Below, piece after piece: positions 11,120-21,395 of a stretch of DNA of 64,000 bases. The stretch covers positions 1-64,000 of the forward strand of contig MU006216.1 of the NCBI GenBank assembly GCA_010093685.1. The letters are read 5' to 3'. Each line of letters starts with the position of its first letter. The first letter of the stretch is position 1. Under the pieces are notes generated by a model. The model was not told the DNA's origin and ran no database searches. It was given only the letters and a program-made list of their open reading frames with translations. Both the position numbers and the translations under genes were made by a program. The DNA comes from Ophiobolus disseminans. Taxonomy: Eukaryota > Ascomycota > Dothideomycetes > Pleosporales > Phaeosphaeriaceae.

Positions 11120-11605
11120 TCATACTACAATCATCAGCACACCGCCTCTCGCCTTGCGAACCCGAACCTACCATCAAGATAATCCGCCGCAATCAACAGC
11201 TCCAAGCATAACTCAGGCGGAATATCCATATCCGACACATCCTTACTCGCCGCATGCTTCTGGTTGTAGTACAGGTACTCGCAGACCTTCTCGAGGACAA
11301 CGCCGCTGGGATGTGTCAGTCTGGCCTGCTCCTTTGACTACGTGGACGGTGTGCATGTGCGAAACTGGTGGTAACGAGATAAGTTGTCGTACTTAATCGT
11401 TGGCAAGTCCACGCGATTCTGCGTATTTTCTCGGAAGCCAGCTGTACGAATCGTCAGTATGTTTCCCTCAAAATGTGTGGTGGAACATACACATAGGATC
11501 GAGCGCCTTCTTTATTGTTCCGGCGATGCACGCTGCCAAGCGCAGGATCTTGAACTCGTAGCCGTCGTTGGACACGAGGGTGACGAAGTCGGTGGGCTGG
11601 TTCAT
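11120..11605 (-). CDS. elc1: Elongin C
   Basis: Minus-strand exons at 11605-11491, 11441-11393, 11305-11172 and 11124-11120 give 100 residues, the usual size of fungal elongin C. The fold is the short BTB/Skp1 type: FVTLVSNDGYEF, the NRVDLPTI segment and GVVLEKVCEYLYYNQKH are all present, ending in AADYLDV. Elongin C links Cullin-3/Cullin-2-type ligases and the Ela1 F-box protein in ubiquitylation, including of stalled RNA polymerase II. All introns are GT..AG; the first donor was chosen as T|gtatgt because it restores the conserved frame. The last coding exon has only 5 coding bases (a Val codon remainder and the stop), so the final splice is the least certain part. It shares a 207-bp promoter region with the divergent reductase gene. 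Confidence 0.85.
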
Positions 11606-11812
11606 TGTTGCGATACTGGGGGTAGGAAAGTGTTGATGGTGGAGGTTGGATGTTGTGGGGTGAAGTGGTGGACAAGGGCGGAGTGCGGGGAATGACGGAA
11701 CGATCCGTGGACGCGTCATCACGTGTCCACGTGGTAGCTCAATCTTCAATTTCAGACTTTCACGACGACACCGCACAATTCAGCGTCAATCCCATTGCGC
11801 CCACCCCAAAAC

Positions 11813-12655
11813 ATGGCTACTCGCCCTAGACACGTCCTCATAACAGGCGGCTCCCGCGGCATCGGCCTCGCAATCGCACAACTCTTTGCAAAACACGACT
11901 ACCGTTGTACACTCATCGGACGACAAGAAAAGACACTAAAAGCAGCGTTATCAAAACTCACGCCCCTCCCCACGCCTCCCCCATCAACATTTACGCACGC
12001 TCCCGACGCCCCAGAACCAATCTCCCACTCCTACATCACGGGCGACATATCGCAAAACCACACCTTCTGGTCCAGCGTATTCCAGTCCGCCCTTCCGAAG
12101 CCGCAGCACCGGGGCCGCGCGACCGCGTCCTCAAGCGTAGACGTGCTCGTAAACTGCGCAGGCCTTGCACAATCGAGTCTATTCGTCAAGATCCCAGGGC
12201 ATGACATCGAATCTATCATGCAGACGAATCTCACGAGCCTCGTCTTCGGCACGCATTTCCTGATGACGCAGGATTATCTGTGGAGACGGCCACTATGCGA
12301 CGTGGTGCCGGAGAAAATGATAACGCCCTCGATAATAAACATCTCATCCCTGCTCGGGATGCGCGGCGGAACGGGCGCCGTGGTATACGCGGCCAGCAAA
12401 GCAGGCGTGTTGGGATTTACGCGCGCGCTGGCGTCGGAATACGCATCACACAAAATCCGCGTCAATGCCATTGTGCCGGGTTACGTCAGCACGGACATGA
12501 CCAAAGATCTGCAAGCGACCCAGTTGGAGAAGAGGATTCCCTTGGGCAGGTTCGGCACGCCGGACGAGATAGCGCAGGCGGCTCTGTTTCTGGCTGAGAA
12601 TGAGTATGCGCATAATTGCGTTGTCAATCTGGATGGGGGGTTGAGTGCAGTTTGA
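11813..12655 (+). CDS. Short-chain dehydrogenase, 3-oxoacyl-[ACP] reductase (OAR1/FabG) type
   Basis: Intronless, 280 residues from the ATG at 11813 (MATRPRHVLITGG). The NAD(P)-binding motif GGSRGIG is near the N-terminus, NCAG follows in the middle, and the catalytic Ser/Tyr/Lys set is visible in NISSLLG and VVYAASKAG. VNAIVPGYVSTDM is the usual substrate-loop segment of FabG-like enzymes, and the protein ends with the NLDGG motif. Closest role: NADPH-dependent 3-oxoacyl-ACP reduction in mitochondrial fatty-acid synthesis (Oar1, human CBR4). No clear mitochondrial presequence is seen, so another SDR substrate is possible. The gene has a long insertion after residue 45 compared with FabG. Confidence 0.8.
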   Translation: MATRPRHVLITGGSRGIGLAIAQLFAKHDYRCTLIGRQEKTLKAALSKLTPLPTPPPSTFTHAPDAPEPISHSYITGDISQNHTFWSSVFQSALPKPQHRGRATASSSVDVLVNCAGLAQSSLFVKIPGHDIESIMQTNLTSLVFGTHFLMTQDYLWRRPLCDVVPEKMITPSIINISSLLGMRGGTGAVVYAASKAGVLGFTRALASEYASHKIRVNAIVPGYVSTDMTKDLQATQLEKRIPLGRFGTPDEIAQAALFLAENEYAHNCVVNLDGGLSAV

Positions 12656-12936
12656 ATGGGAAGAAGTGGCATGAGTATGAACATGTGTTGGATTGAGAAG
12701 CGTTATGGAGATGGGTATGCTATGCGCCGATCCATATGGCCAATGTGGCTCCTCCAAATGCCATTTGCAAGATGGGAAAATCAAGAGGTATATCCTTCGT
12801 TCCAGCCCCAAACGCCACCCAGGTGCGCCAGTGCTGATAGTAATGTACAGGCGAAAGATCTACATGCTTCGGGAGATCGTCGGCGGAGCGCAGCGATGTT
12901 GTCCAGGCCTCTGATCAAGACGTCAACTCGAAAGCT

Positions 12937-15023
12937 TCAATCCAGGACAATCGCGCCGTCATCCTCAATGACCAAAGCATCATCCGCACTCACGCCGTTC
13001 GCACCCATCTTCTCCATGACCTTGCCTTTCTTCCTGATAACATCCACTTCAAGACCAGCCTCATCAGCCTTGCGTTTCGTTGCTCCGTTGGTCGTGCCGG
13101 TAGTAGAGGGATGCATAGTCGCATCAATTCTGCCGTTCGGAAGGGCATGTCCGTTGGTCTGCGCAACTGGCTTCTCAGGCTTCTTCGCGATGACAACCTC
13201 TCCCGGAAGGCTGAGCGGTGGCGCATCGTCGGTAGCTTCTCTCTCAATGACGGAGAAGATGACGTCGACTTTGGCATCCTGGTCTGCTTCGTCAAAGACT
13301 GTGATGAACGTGTCCGCCTTCAGTCCAAGCGCTTCAAACGTCTTGTCAAGATGCACATCCTCGTCCACGTCGTACAAGAGATCTGCATCGCGTTTGACAC
13401 TAAAGTCCTCGCCATAGCCGAGCTGGCCCTGGAGCACATCCTCAACTAGATCACTCAGCTTCGCACGCTTCGTGTCGACGATGAGGGTAGCGTAGGCGAC
13501 GCCGCATGTTGCGCAGTGGGGATTCGGTTTCTGCAGTGACTCGGTGGAGAGAACGCGCTCGTTGCTGCGAGTAAGGAAGGTCATTTTGGCCTTGTTGAGC
13601 TGGTTGCGCATGACCTTGAAAGCCTGGAGAACGCAGAGACCGGCGGTCATGGCGTTTGTGGTTGCGATTGCGGGGATGATGTTGCCGGCCATTTCTGTGA
13701 ACGTTAGCAGCTAAAGCGAAAGTCATCTGACATGCCATACGCTTGATGTCGAACTTGGACCGCGTCTCGATGCCGAAGATGTGTGACCGCAGATTTGCAC
13801 TCGCAGTGACAAAGTCCAGCGTGTCAACGTCGTCCTTGTCGAATGTGAGTATCGGCGCCGCGTTGCCCACCTCCGCACTCGCGCGCAACTCTTCCAGCCG
13901 ACTGCTCAAGCGTCGCAAGCTGTCCACGAAGACGGCGAAGTTCTCGGCAGTAGTCCAAACCACCTGATCCTGCTGTGCGACTCCTGGTCCACATCCGAGC
14001 GACTCCTCCAGCAGCGCGTCGTAGTCGAGTGCTGTCGGCGGCCGCTTCGTCTTCCACATGTCCTCCATGCTCCGTAGCCGCTCAATGTCCTCCTTGAAGA
14101 CCTTGTTGAAGAGCAGCCGCGGGAAGTCGTCGGAGCCTATGGAGTCGCGGATGCGCATCAGCGCCTGTGCCTCCTTGCGCAGATTCGCAACCTCCTTCGC
14201 GTTCTCGGAGTCTTCGCTGTGATCGACCTCGGGCGCCTCGTCTTCGGTCGCGCCGAATATCTCAGCGAAGAGATATGACTTCCCCCAGACGATGCAGTGG
14301 ATGGGTTGTGACGGCGTGCTTCGGATGGTGCAGACGGGGAACGATTTGGGCGGGTCTTTCGGCGTGCAGTCGTAGCACTCGGTTTCGCCCTATGCTGAAG
14401 TCAGTTGGTAAGCCCACGTGATCCAGCGTAATGTCCAACCTTCTTGATGACCTGGACCTGCCCGTTGAAGCCGGTGGTGCCGCTCTCAATCAGCGGAACA
14501 TTGGCCGCCAAGCACATCTTGTTGACATGGCGCCGCGCATCCAAGTTGTCCAGCGCGTTGAAGACGATCTCGAAGGTCTGAAACCATGCGACGTTGAACT
14601 GCGGGTCCTTGATGTTGTCGTGGTACGCCTCGATCTTGACCTTGGGGTTGAACCTGCCGGCCGACTCCTTTGCGACCTGCCGAGTGTCAGCGCATGCATC
14701 TTACCACCTGCGCGTGATTGGCCATGTCATACCTTTGCCTTGGACTGCTTGATGTGCTCGTTGCGGAACAGGAACTGGCGGTTCAGGTTGCTGAGGTCGA
14801 TGGTGTCCAGGTCGACGATGTGGATCTCGCCAAAGCCCGTGAGGACGAGATTTTTGAGCAGTTCGCAGCCGATGCCGCCGGCGCCCACCATGAGGACACG
14901 TGCCTAATCCATGAGCATCATGCTGCGTCTTGTTTGCGCTGGCTTACGTACCTCCTTGATGCGCCCATGGAGATCGCCGAGGCTCTGTTTGGTGTATTTG
15001 TCGCGCGGTATTACGTTGGCCAT
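12937..15023 (-). CDS. uba2: SUMO-activating enzyme E1 subunit Uba2
   Basis: Five exons on the minus strand: 15023-14952, 14903-14733, 14676-14440, 14389-13741, 13694-12937, giving 628 residues. The adenylation domain has the nucleotide loop GAGGIGCELL (about 31-40) and DLDTIDLSNLNRQFLFR. The catalytic cysteine lies in PVCTIRSTPSQPIHC at residue 180, matching Cys177 of yeast Uba2. A cysteine-rich zinc pair (C-x2-C, PHCATCG) and a ubiquitin-like fold (LVEDVLQGQLGYGEDF) follow. With Aos1 it charges SUMO and passes it to Ubc9. The C-terminal tail contains the basic run TKRKADEA, a likely nuclear signal, and ends in an acidic patch. It overlaps no other gene and is divergent from the queuosine salvage gene. 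Confidence 0.95.
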
Positions 15024-15375
15024 GGTTGATTGATGGTAGCGATGGATTGTGTGTTGGCCGTGTTCGACGCGGCTACGACATGAAGAGCGCGGGTCGCCAA
15101 GTCGCGTAGTCCAGGTGAAGGTCGTTTCTTAGTCCTAGGTGATAGACGTCACTAGCGCTAGTGTTGAGCCTCATCCCGAGGTCTTGGCAAATTAACCGAG
15201 CGCCTTATGAGTGGACTATTATGCACCAAATTCCAGCGTTCCAGCACATGAATTCGTCCGCTTCACCTCGAATTTGGACGATCTGAAAGGCGTTGGCGGA
15301 GCGTCTTCCGCGCTTTTGCATTAGTTTCCTTCACCGCGCATACTCAACGGTCGCACTAGCGCAACCTTCCCCACA

Positions 15376-16470
15376 ATGTCCGACGACGAAGTCGATCTTG
15401 AACTACTCGACCTCCTACGCAAGCGCTTCGGCATCGGCGTCAAAAACGATGGACCCCCAGAAACAAAAGTGCTCGAAAATGCCCAATTCATCTGCGACAA
15501 CAGCGTCGACGTAGCGCTCGACATGCGGTCCACCAAGATCGCCGCACGCGCCATCCTCGCTGAAATGGAGAAGCGAGAATACTCCACCAAGACGTGGTCG
15601 GAGCACGAACTGCACCCCAAGTCACGGGATGAAAGCACGGTGAATTTCATCTTCACTATGGATCTTCTGAACTTTAGCTTCTGGAGCGATAAGAGCGAGG
15701 AAGAGAAGTTTGCGGTGGTGTATAAGGGGAAGAGGTGGAGTGGGTATTGGAGTTTGGTCGCGCTGTTACAGCGAGCGTTGGATCAAGATATTCCAATCAC
15801 CAGCCCCAACTTCTGGATCGACGAGGAGCGCTGTACAGAAGCCGTGTTACGCGCAGTCTTCAGTTCCGGCACCGAGGAAGAAATCCCCTTATTAACCGAA
15901 CGCGTACGCTGCCTCCGAGAAGCCGGGCGCATCCTAGAAGAAGAATTCTCCAGCAGCGTCACCACCCTAATCGAAGATGCCAACAACTCCGCCGCCGCCC
16001 TCGTCAATCTTCTCGCCGAGAAATTCCCCTGCTTCAGGGACGAAGGCACATTCGAGCGCAAAAAAGTCCGCTTCCTCAAGCGCGCGCAGATCTTCGTCGC
16101 AGACATCTGGGCCGCGTTCGACGGCGAGGGCTACGGCGCGTTCACCGACATCGACAAAATCACAATGTTTGCAGACTACCGCATCCCGCAAATGCTGCAC
16201 TCGCAGGGCGTCATATGGTACTGTCCGCCACTCGAAAACAAGATACGGCGCCTGGAGCCCATCGAGTCGGGCCATTCGTGGGAGATGCAGATACGGGGGT
16301 GCAGTATTTGGGCGGTGGAGCTGCTGCGGCGCGAGATTTTGAAGGTGAAGCCGGATGCGAAGATTAATGCTATTTTGATAGATTTCTTTTTGTATGATTT
16401 GGCGAAGGAGAAGGAGAGTGAGGAGGTTGAGGTTATTCCGCATCATCGGACGAGGAGTATTTGGTACTGA
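15376..16470 (+). CDS. qng1: Queuosine 5'-phosphate N-glycosylase (queuosine salvage protein, DUF2419)
   Basis: Intronless, 364 residues from MSDDEVDLELL. The block FLKRAQIFVADIWAAF, with FTDIDKITMFADYRIPQML shortly after, is diagnostic of the Qng1/C9orf64 (DUF2419) family; NFWIDEERCTEAVLR is also conserved. The enzyme releases queuine from queuosine 5'-phosphate so that queuine can be put into tRNA by TGT. Length fits the family (about 340-400). Divergent from uba2 with a 350-bp shared upstream region. The high density of alternative frames on both strands is only codon bias. Confidence 0.9.
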   Translation: MSDDEVDLELLDLLRKRFGIGVKNDGPPETKVLENAQFICDNSVDVALDMRSTKIAARAILAEMEKREYSTKTWSEHELHPKSRDESTVNFIFTMDLLNFSFWSDKSEEEKFAVVYKGKRWSGYWSLVALLQRALDQDIPITSPNFWIDEERCTEAVLRAVFSSGTEEEIPLLTERVRCLREAGRILEEEFSSSVTTLIEDANNSAAALVNLLAEKFPCFRDEGTFERKKVRFLKRAQIFVADIWAAFDGEGYGAFTDIDKITMFADYRIPQMLHSQGVIWYCPPLENKIRRLEPIESGHSWEMQIRGCSIWAVELLRREILKVKPDAKINAILIDFFLYDLAKEKESEEVEVIPHHRTRSIWY

Positions 16471-17053
16471 GATTGGACATGGGCGGGGAATTTTGTGGGT
16501 GATGACGTATCGGTCGTGGAGTTTGAGTTGGGTGGATATTTGCAAGACGTAGAGATAGACAAAAGCTCATACACGAGTATACTTTCTAGAATTAAGATGT
16601 AGCCTGCATATTCACGCTGTGACATCGAACAAGGCTAGGATACGCTCGGTCGCAATAGCGTGCACTCTGATCCCTTTCATTTGGGTGCAACTCGTCAAGG
16701 ACACGCTTTCGCGAGATACTGGAGCACGTCGCAGTCTATTCAGCAACCCGGGCGAAGCAAGAACTCATTGCGAGACCATCCAGCCTCTCTTATCCTCCTC
16801 GACCCCTCGAGCCGTCAAGCCGTCAAACCTTGCCCTCCACATAACACGCAGACTGTGAGATCAAACGAGCCAACAAGCTCAGGTCCGGGCACGCATTTGC
16901 AGACACATGTCATGACGTTTTTATTGGGGTATAAAAGACTTAGGCAGCGCCCATACCATATCCCAAAGACCCTCACAATATCTTCAGAATCCCATCCAAC
17001 CCAAAGATACACCTCGAGACCATCCAGTCTCTCCCATAACCCACCATTCCCGT

Positions 17054-18642
17054 TCAAGCCTTCCTCATCCTCGCACTCTTCTTCACCGGCCTAACACTCT
17101 GCGGATTATGAAAAACATCCTTGGGATCCACATCCGCCTTAATCCTCTGCAAGCGCTCCACATTCCCCGCCCAATACAGACTCGCACTATCCGTTCCCAG
17201 CGCCGGATCCACGTACCCGGCATACGCGCCCTTCTTGTGGCTCGGCAGCGCATCGGTGATAACGTCGTTGACGCCGGTCAAGAACTTGCGAGTCGTGCTG
17301 TTGACCTTGCCGAGTAGATTGACGGCGTAGGCCTGGTGGTAGAAGAGGGCGTCGCGGTGTCCGTAGGCTGTGGCGTCTGGCTTTATGTCATTAATCGCAC
17401 CGCCCTCGAGGTCCCAGATGATGAACCATATGGCGCCGCCTTTGTCGGCTGTGCTGATGTAGTTGAAGAGCTTGTCGACTGCGGCGTCGGTGATGATTTC
17501 GTCCTTTGTGTAGGCTAGACTCTTCGCGTAGAAATTGCTTTGTATACCACCGACGACTTGGAGCGCGACGTCTTCGGCCCATTTGCCTATTGCGCCGAGC
17601 CAGTCTTTGAGTTCGATGTTGGAGGCAGCGGCGGAGGGGAGGCGCGATGTTATGTTTAGGCTGTCGAATTCTTGCTGGCTTAATGCGGGGGTACGAAGTT
17701 AGTGGGTGTACGACGACATAGGTAGGTTCTTTGCTAAAGAGCTTATAGAGGTTAAACATACCTGCCAAAAAACGCTCCTGTTATCACTGTTATGACAGCC
17801 CCGAGTTGCTCGGTGAGGATGAACTGAGATGCGAATTTCCGTGAGAGTTCGGGGTCTGAGATGAGTTTCTGCCACTGTTTGAAGGCGGCAGGGGCGTTGG
17901 TGGCGAAGGTGTAGGAGTAGAGGACTGCTTGTCCTGGTTCGGCTTGCGTGCGGACTTTGAATTCAGTGACGATGCCGAAGCCAGCTGCAGCGCCTTTCAC
18001 GGCGAAGAAGATGTCCGTGTTCTGTTTGTCTGAGGCTCGAACGACGGTGGAGTTGGCCAAGACTACCTCCACCTCCTCGACGTGGTCGAGTGACGAACCC
18101 CACATGCGAGAGGTTGGGCCCAGGCCTCCGATAGTCGCATGTCCCGAAATCCCAACCTGTGGACAGGTACCGTGCGCCATTGCACGCTTCCCGTTGTCGT
18201 GAAGGCGCTTGGTGACATCTCCGAGGAGTGTTCCACTACCGATAGTTGCTTGCCAGGTCGACTCGTCCATGGAGAACTGTTGGAAATTCTTCATGTCCAC
18301 CACGATGGTGCCATCCTCGCCTCCGCCGATAGCTGAAACGAGTCAGTAGTTGAATTATGTAAAGTTGTTGTGAAGAAGTTGAATGATGAGCATACCATAG
18401 TTCGCATATGAGTGTCCTCCGCCCCTTGCCTGCACCTTCAAGCTGCTGGCTACCGCGCAATTGATGATCCTCCCTATCTCATCGGTCGACTTTGGGTAAG
18501 TCACAGCAGTTGGCCTAGATGGGACGCCGAGGTTGTATGGCTTGACATGAGAAAGCTGGAAGAGGGGATCCGTGTTAAAGACGACATCCTTTGCAGCGCT
18601 GCCGAGACATTTTTGGATTGGGGAGCTCGGCTTGTTGCCCAT
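17054..18642 (-). CDS. Bicovalent FAD-linked oxidase (berberine-bridge/GOOX-like)
   Basis: Exons at 18642-18396, 18332-17762 and 17678-17054 encode about 480 residues, beginning MGNKPSSPIQKCLG; a longer frame starts at 18684 but related proteins begin at this Met. The PCMH-type FAD domain has ARGGGHSYANY, whose His is the usual 8-alpha attachment site, and GTCPQVGISGHATIGG, whose Cys is the second flavin link of glucooligosaccharide-oxidase-type enzymes. The C-terminal BBE segment YWAGNVERLQRIKADVDP is present. No secretion signal is seen. Substrate unknown; relatives oxidise oligosaccharides or tailor alkaloids and polyketides. Intron 2 uses an AAG acceptor chosen to keep the frame. Confidence 0.8.
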
Positions 18643-19381
18643 TGCGGCGCAGTTCGATGCTGGATAGAAGTTGTCAATGAACATCCGCTTATGCGCTGAA
18701 GTGGTTCAGCTTACGCAATCGCGACTGGCGTGCAGAGCCAAGGGTTTTACTAGATGAGCGTCGTTGTGAATGTTGCCCCGGAAGTAGAGAGAGTGATGTT
18801 GACGATCAAATAGCAAGGAGATTAAGTCACGGTGGATCAGTGAGCGAGAGACGTCGGTCACAACCAAGAATTATTCGGGTGCAGGAAGGCTAAAAGGCCC
18901 TCGAACACGGTCGCGATTCACTTCCAAGGCTTCACGCCGCAGACGTTGTCTACCAATAGTGGGGCACACGGTGAAGGACCAAGCATGGGGTAACGATGGC
19001 TGGCTATTTAGCGAGGTATGTGAAGGGCTGTTGCAGGAGCTGACTGCTGGGGTAGACTAGTGGCTTGAGCTGTGCAGAGTGTGAATGGCTGGCGTTAGCG
19101 CCCCTGACTAGCCGCATCTAAATGGCGTAACGGCGCTGGCGAGAAGCGTCTAGCCACAAAGCTGAAGGATGCAGGATGCCGGCAAAGGTTGTTTGCCATG
19201 CGCTGGCAATGACGAGTTTCCATGGGTTTTGGCTGGAGGCAAAACCTGCTTGGAAGTGATCGCCCACCGTTCTACCGGGAAGTAGCACAGCCTCGTTTAC
19301 GGTCCGTGCGGCTTTCGTCAGACCACGACACTTCACTTCATTCAATCTCCCCGCGCCCAGCTGCGTGACACTCATTACGCA
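18643..19381. other. Intergenic stretch
   Basis: Holds the presumed promoter of the FAD oxidase gene and nothing else I can recognise. Confidence 0.4.
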
Positions 19382-20010
19382 ATGAAGGCTGATACACACA
19401 GTTCGCTGTTGAGACTCCCGGCCGAACTACGCCTCGAAATATACGAGCATGTAATTACATCCGTGCCGCTGCATCAACCACTATCCCAATACTGGGCCTC
19501 GTCTACGCATGCAAACAAACACAAGCGCAGGCTGAGCAGGTCATCAAGAACATGCACGAGACTCTGACGAGTATTGCGCAAGATAGTGGCAATGCTTTCA
19601 TGTTTACCACCCCCCGCTCTCTCCACGAGATGGAGAACCTTATCCTTCATGGCATTACTAGTATGCAGCCTTCCTATCTTGGCTATTGTAAGATTATAAC
19701 CCGCAAGCTTCTAGTAATGCATTTCCAAGTCTTGACTATTCAGATGACCTGCAACGAAATATATCCCACTACTCAAGCACCTGTTATGTGGGCGAATTGG
19801 CTGACGCAAAGAAACACGCGGAAGAGCACACATATCGATGGTCCCCGATTCGACTGGAGCGAGATACTTGCTCGTGCGCCGTTCGGATCGTGGTATCTCT
19901 CTGACTACGACGTGGACAAAATGGAAAAGCATAGTGTTTGGCGCCTTGATTTAGAAGAAGATGAAACGGGACATCAATTTGCCGTTAACTTTGAGAGACT
20001 TCATGGCTGA
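19382..20010 (+). pseudogene. F-box-like protein gene, frameshifted copy
   Basis: Starts MKADTHSSLLRLPAELRLEIY, the usual start of fungal F-box-like proteins (LPAEL+xxIY). After about 35 codons the frame shifts by one base near 19488; the other frame continues through NMHETLTSIAQDSG, SLHEMENLILHG and DWSEI to a stop at 20010. The downstream sequence matches the tandem copy at 20139-20804 segment by segment (SLHEMENL versus NLHEMDNL; RFDWSE versus RFRLDWSE). A single-base deletion explains the break. A sequencing error is the only alternative. Confidence 0.65.
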
Positions 20011-20138
20011 GTGCGCGTCTCGCATCTTGGCAGCCCCTCATCTTACGCTGATCACTTCCATGCCCCTCCACTTGAGACTTTGACACTCGATAACGTCAAA
20101 GAGGTCTTGCGAAGACGATACCGAACAACACATGCAGC

Positions 20139-20804
20139 ATGCTTCTTAATCTTTCCGCGGAACTCCGCATCACAATTTACGGCTTTCTCGTCCCAGACAT
20201 CCCACTACAGGACCCACGTCAGTACCTGGGACTTTTCTACGCATGTAAGCAGACGAGAGCTGAACTGAAGCCCAACGTTTTTCAGAGCATGCAAACAACC
20301 TTGGATCGCATCACTAAAGACTCCTGGATCGGCTGGGACGATGTTGTTACGTTCAGAACAACCCACAATCTGCACGAAATGGACAACCTCGTTGCTGACT
20401 GTGGTATGGACTTCCGATATTACAATAGTTATAGTGGCGAGAAACCTCGCACAAATCACCCGCTCCGCCAACTTTTTTGTCTGCATCTGAAATCTTTGAC
20501 TATCAACTTCATACGCCATCCAACGACTTCAAAGAGTGGGCCACAGACAATGCGGTGGTTCTGGCTGGTTGTAGGCTTCTTGATGGCTTGCAAAGCAGGA
20601 CGCATTTCAGGCCTGCAAAGATTCAGGCTAGACTGGAGCGAAGCACTTTCCGACGAAGATTGCAGGGTGGAAGGAGGCCTAGAGACGTTTTGCGCGCAAA
20701 AGACGAACCGCTATAAAGATTGGTACAGAAACATGGAAACAAACGATAAGGGACAGAGCGTGGGGATTAGCTTTGAGCGACGCAGGGATGGCTGCGTTAG
20801 ATGA
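20139..20804 (+). CDS. F-box-like protein (tandem duplicate)
   Basis: An open frame of 221 residues starting MLLNLSAELRITIYGFLVP, a shortened F-box-like motif, followed by YLGLFYACKQTRAEL and a region shared with the frameshifted neighbour. Such proteins in fungi often act as substrate adaptors of SCF ligases, but many are uncharacterised. The copy lacks the 10-12 residues before the F-box that its neighbour has, so its true start may be in an upstream exon. Probably functional in frame, function unknown. Confidence 0.55.
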   Translation: MLLNLSAELRITIYGFLVPDIPLQDPRQYLGLFYACKQTRAELKPNVFQSMQTTLDRITKDSWIGWDDVVTFRTTHNLHEMDNLVADCGMDFRYYNSYSGEKPRTNHPLRQLFCLHLKSLTINFIRHPTTSKSGPQTMRWFWLVVGFLMACKAGRISGLQRFRLDWSEALSDEDCRVEGGLETFCAQKTNRYKDWYRNMETNDKGQSVGISFERRRDGCVR

Positions 20805-21225
20805 CCGGAAATGGACATCGTGATTCATGGGCCATCGCAATAATTGAAAAGAAAAGATCTTGCCAGTGTGAGGCTTTCCAAGCATGAAAAACCCCTATAA
20901 ACTGTACACACGCCTCTGCTGACACACGCCTCTCCTGGAGAGTGTACCGTGGATAGCCTGAAAACGTTGCCACACCTCAGTCGACCGCACCATACAGCAC
21001 TCTGGAGGGCCTTGTCTACGCCAAAGATTTGCCTACGAGCATACGCCGACAAGCAAGGGATAATTGCGGATATTACGTTTTCCTTGATGATGAACGCGCT
21101 TGCATTACCTGTCACGGTTTGGGGTGTCTCCTGCCTCACCTGCAATCGCACCTCACCTGTACGGTAGCGAGTTGCGACTACCTACATTGAACTAGCGCTA
21201 CCCACAGCCACATACCTATATATAC
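20805..21225. other. Intergenic stretch
   Basis: No gene seen between the F-box-like gene and the solo LTR. Confidence 0.4.
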
Positions 21226-21387
21226 TGTCGGATGTAGGAGACAGGGCAAAAGTGAGAAGAAGGTTGTTGTATTGAGAGAGCTACATAGAGCGATTATATA
21301 CACAACATGATGAGTAAGCCAGTGACTAGAGGTCACGTGGAGATGCAGTCCACAGTGTACCATGTGAACTAAGGTGCCAGGCTGACA
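21226..21387 (-). mobile_element. Solo LTR, type A, inverted, without target duplication
   Basis: 162 bp; read on the minus strand it runs from TGTCAGCCTGGCACC to ATCCGACA like the copies at 8446 and 52080. Its flanks differ (TATAC before, AGAAA after), unlike the other LTRs here. A helicase fragment begins at the very next bases, in a frame that runs into the LTR end. This points to a rearrangement or deletion with its breakpoint at the LTR. Confidence 0.9.
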
Positions 21388-21395
21388 AGAAACTA

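Noticed and set aside
12656..13417. 253-codon open frame on the plus strand
   Set aside because: It is antisense to uba2 exon 5 and shows no domain; the minus strand clearly encodes Uba2.
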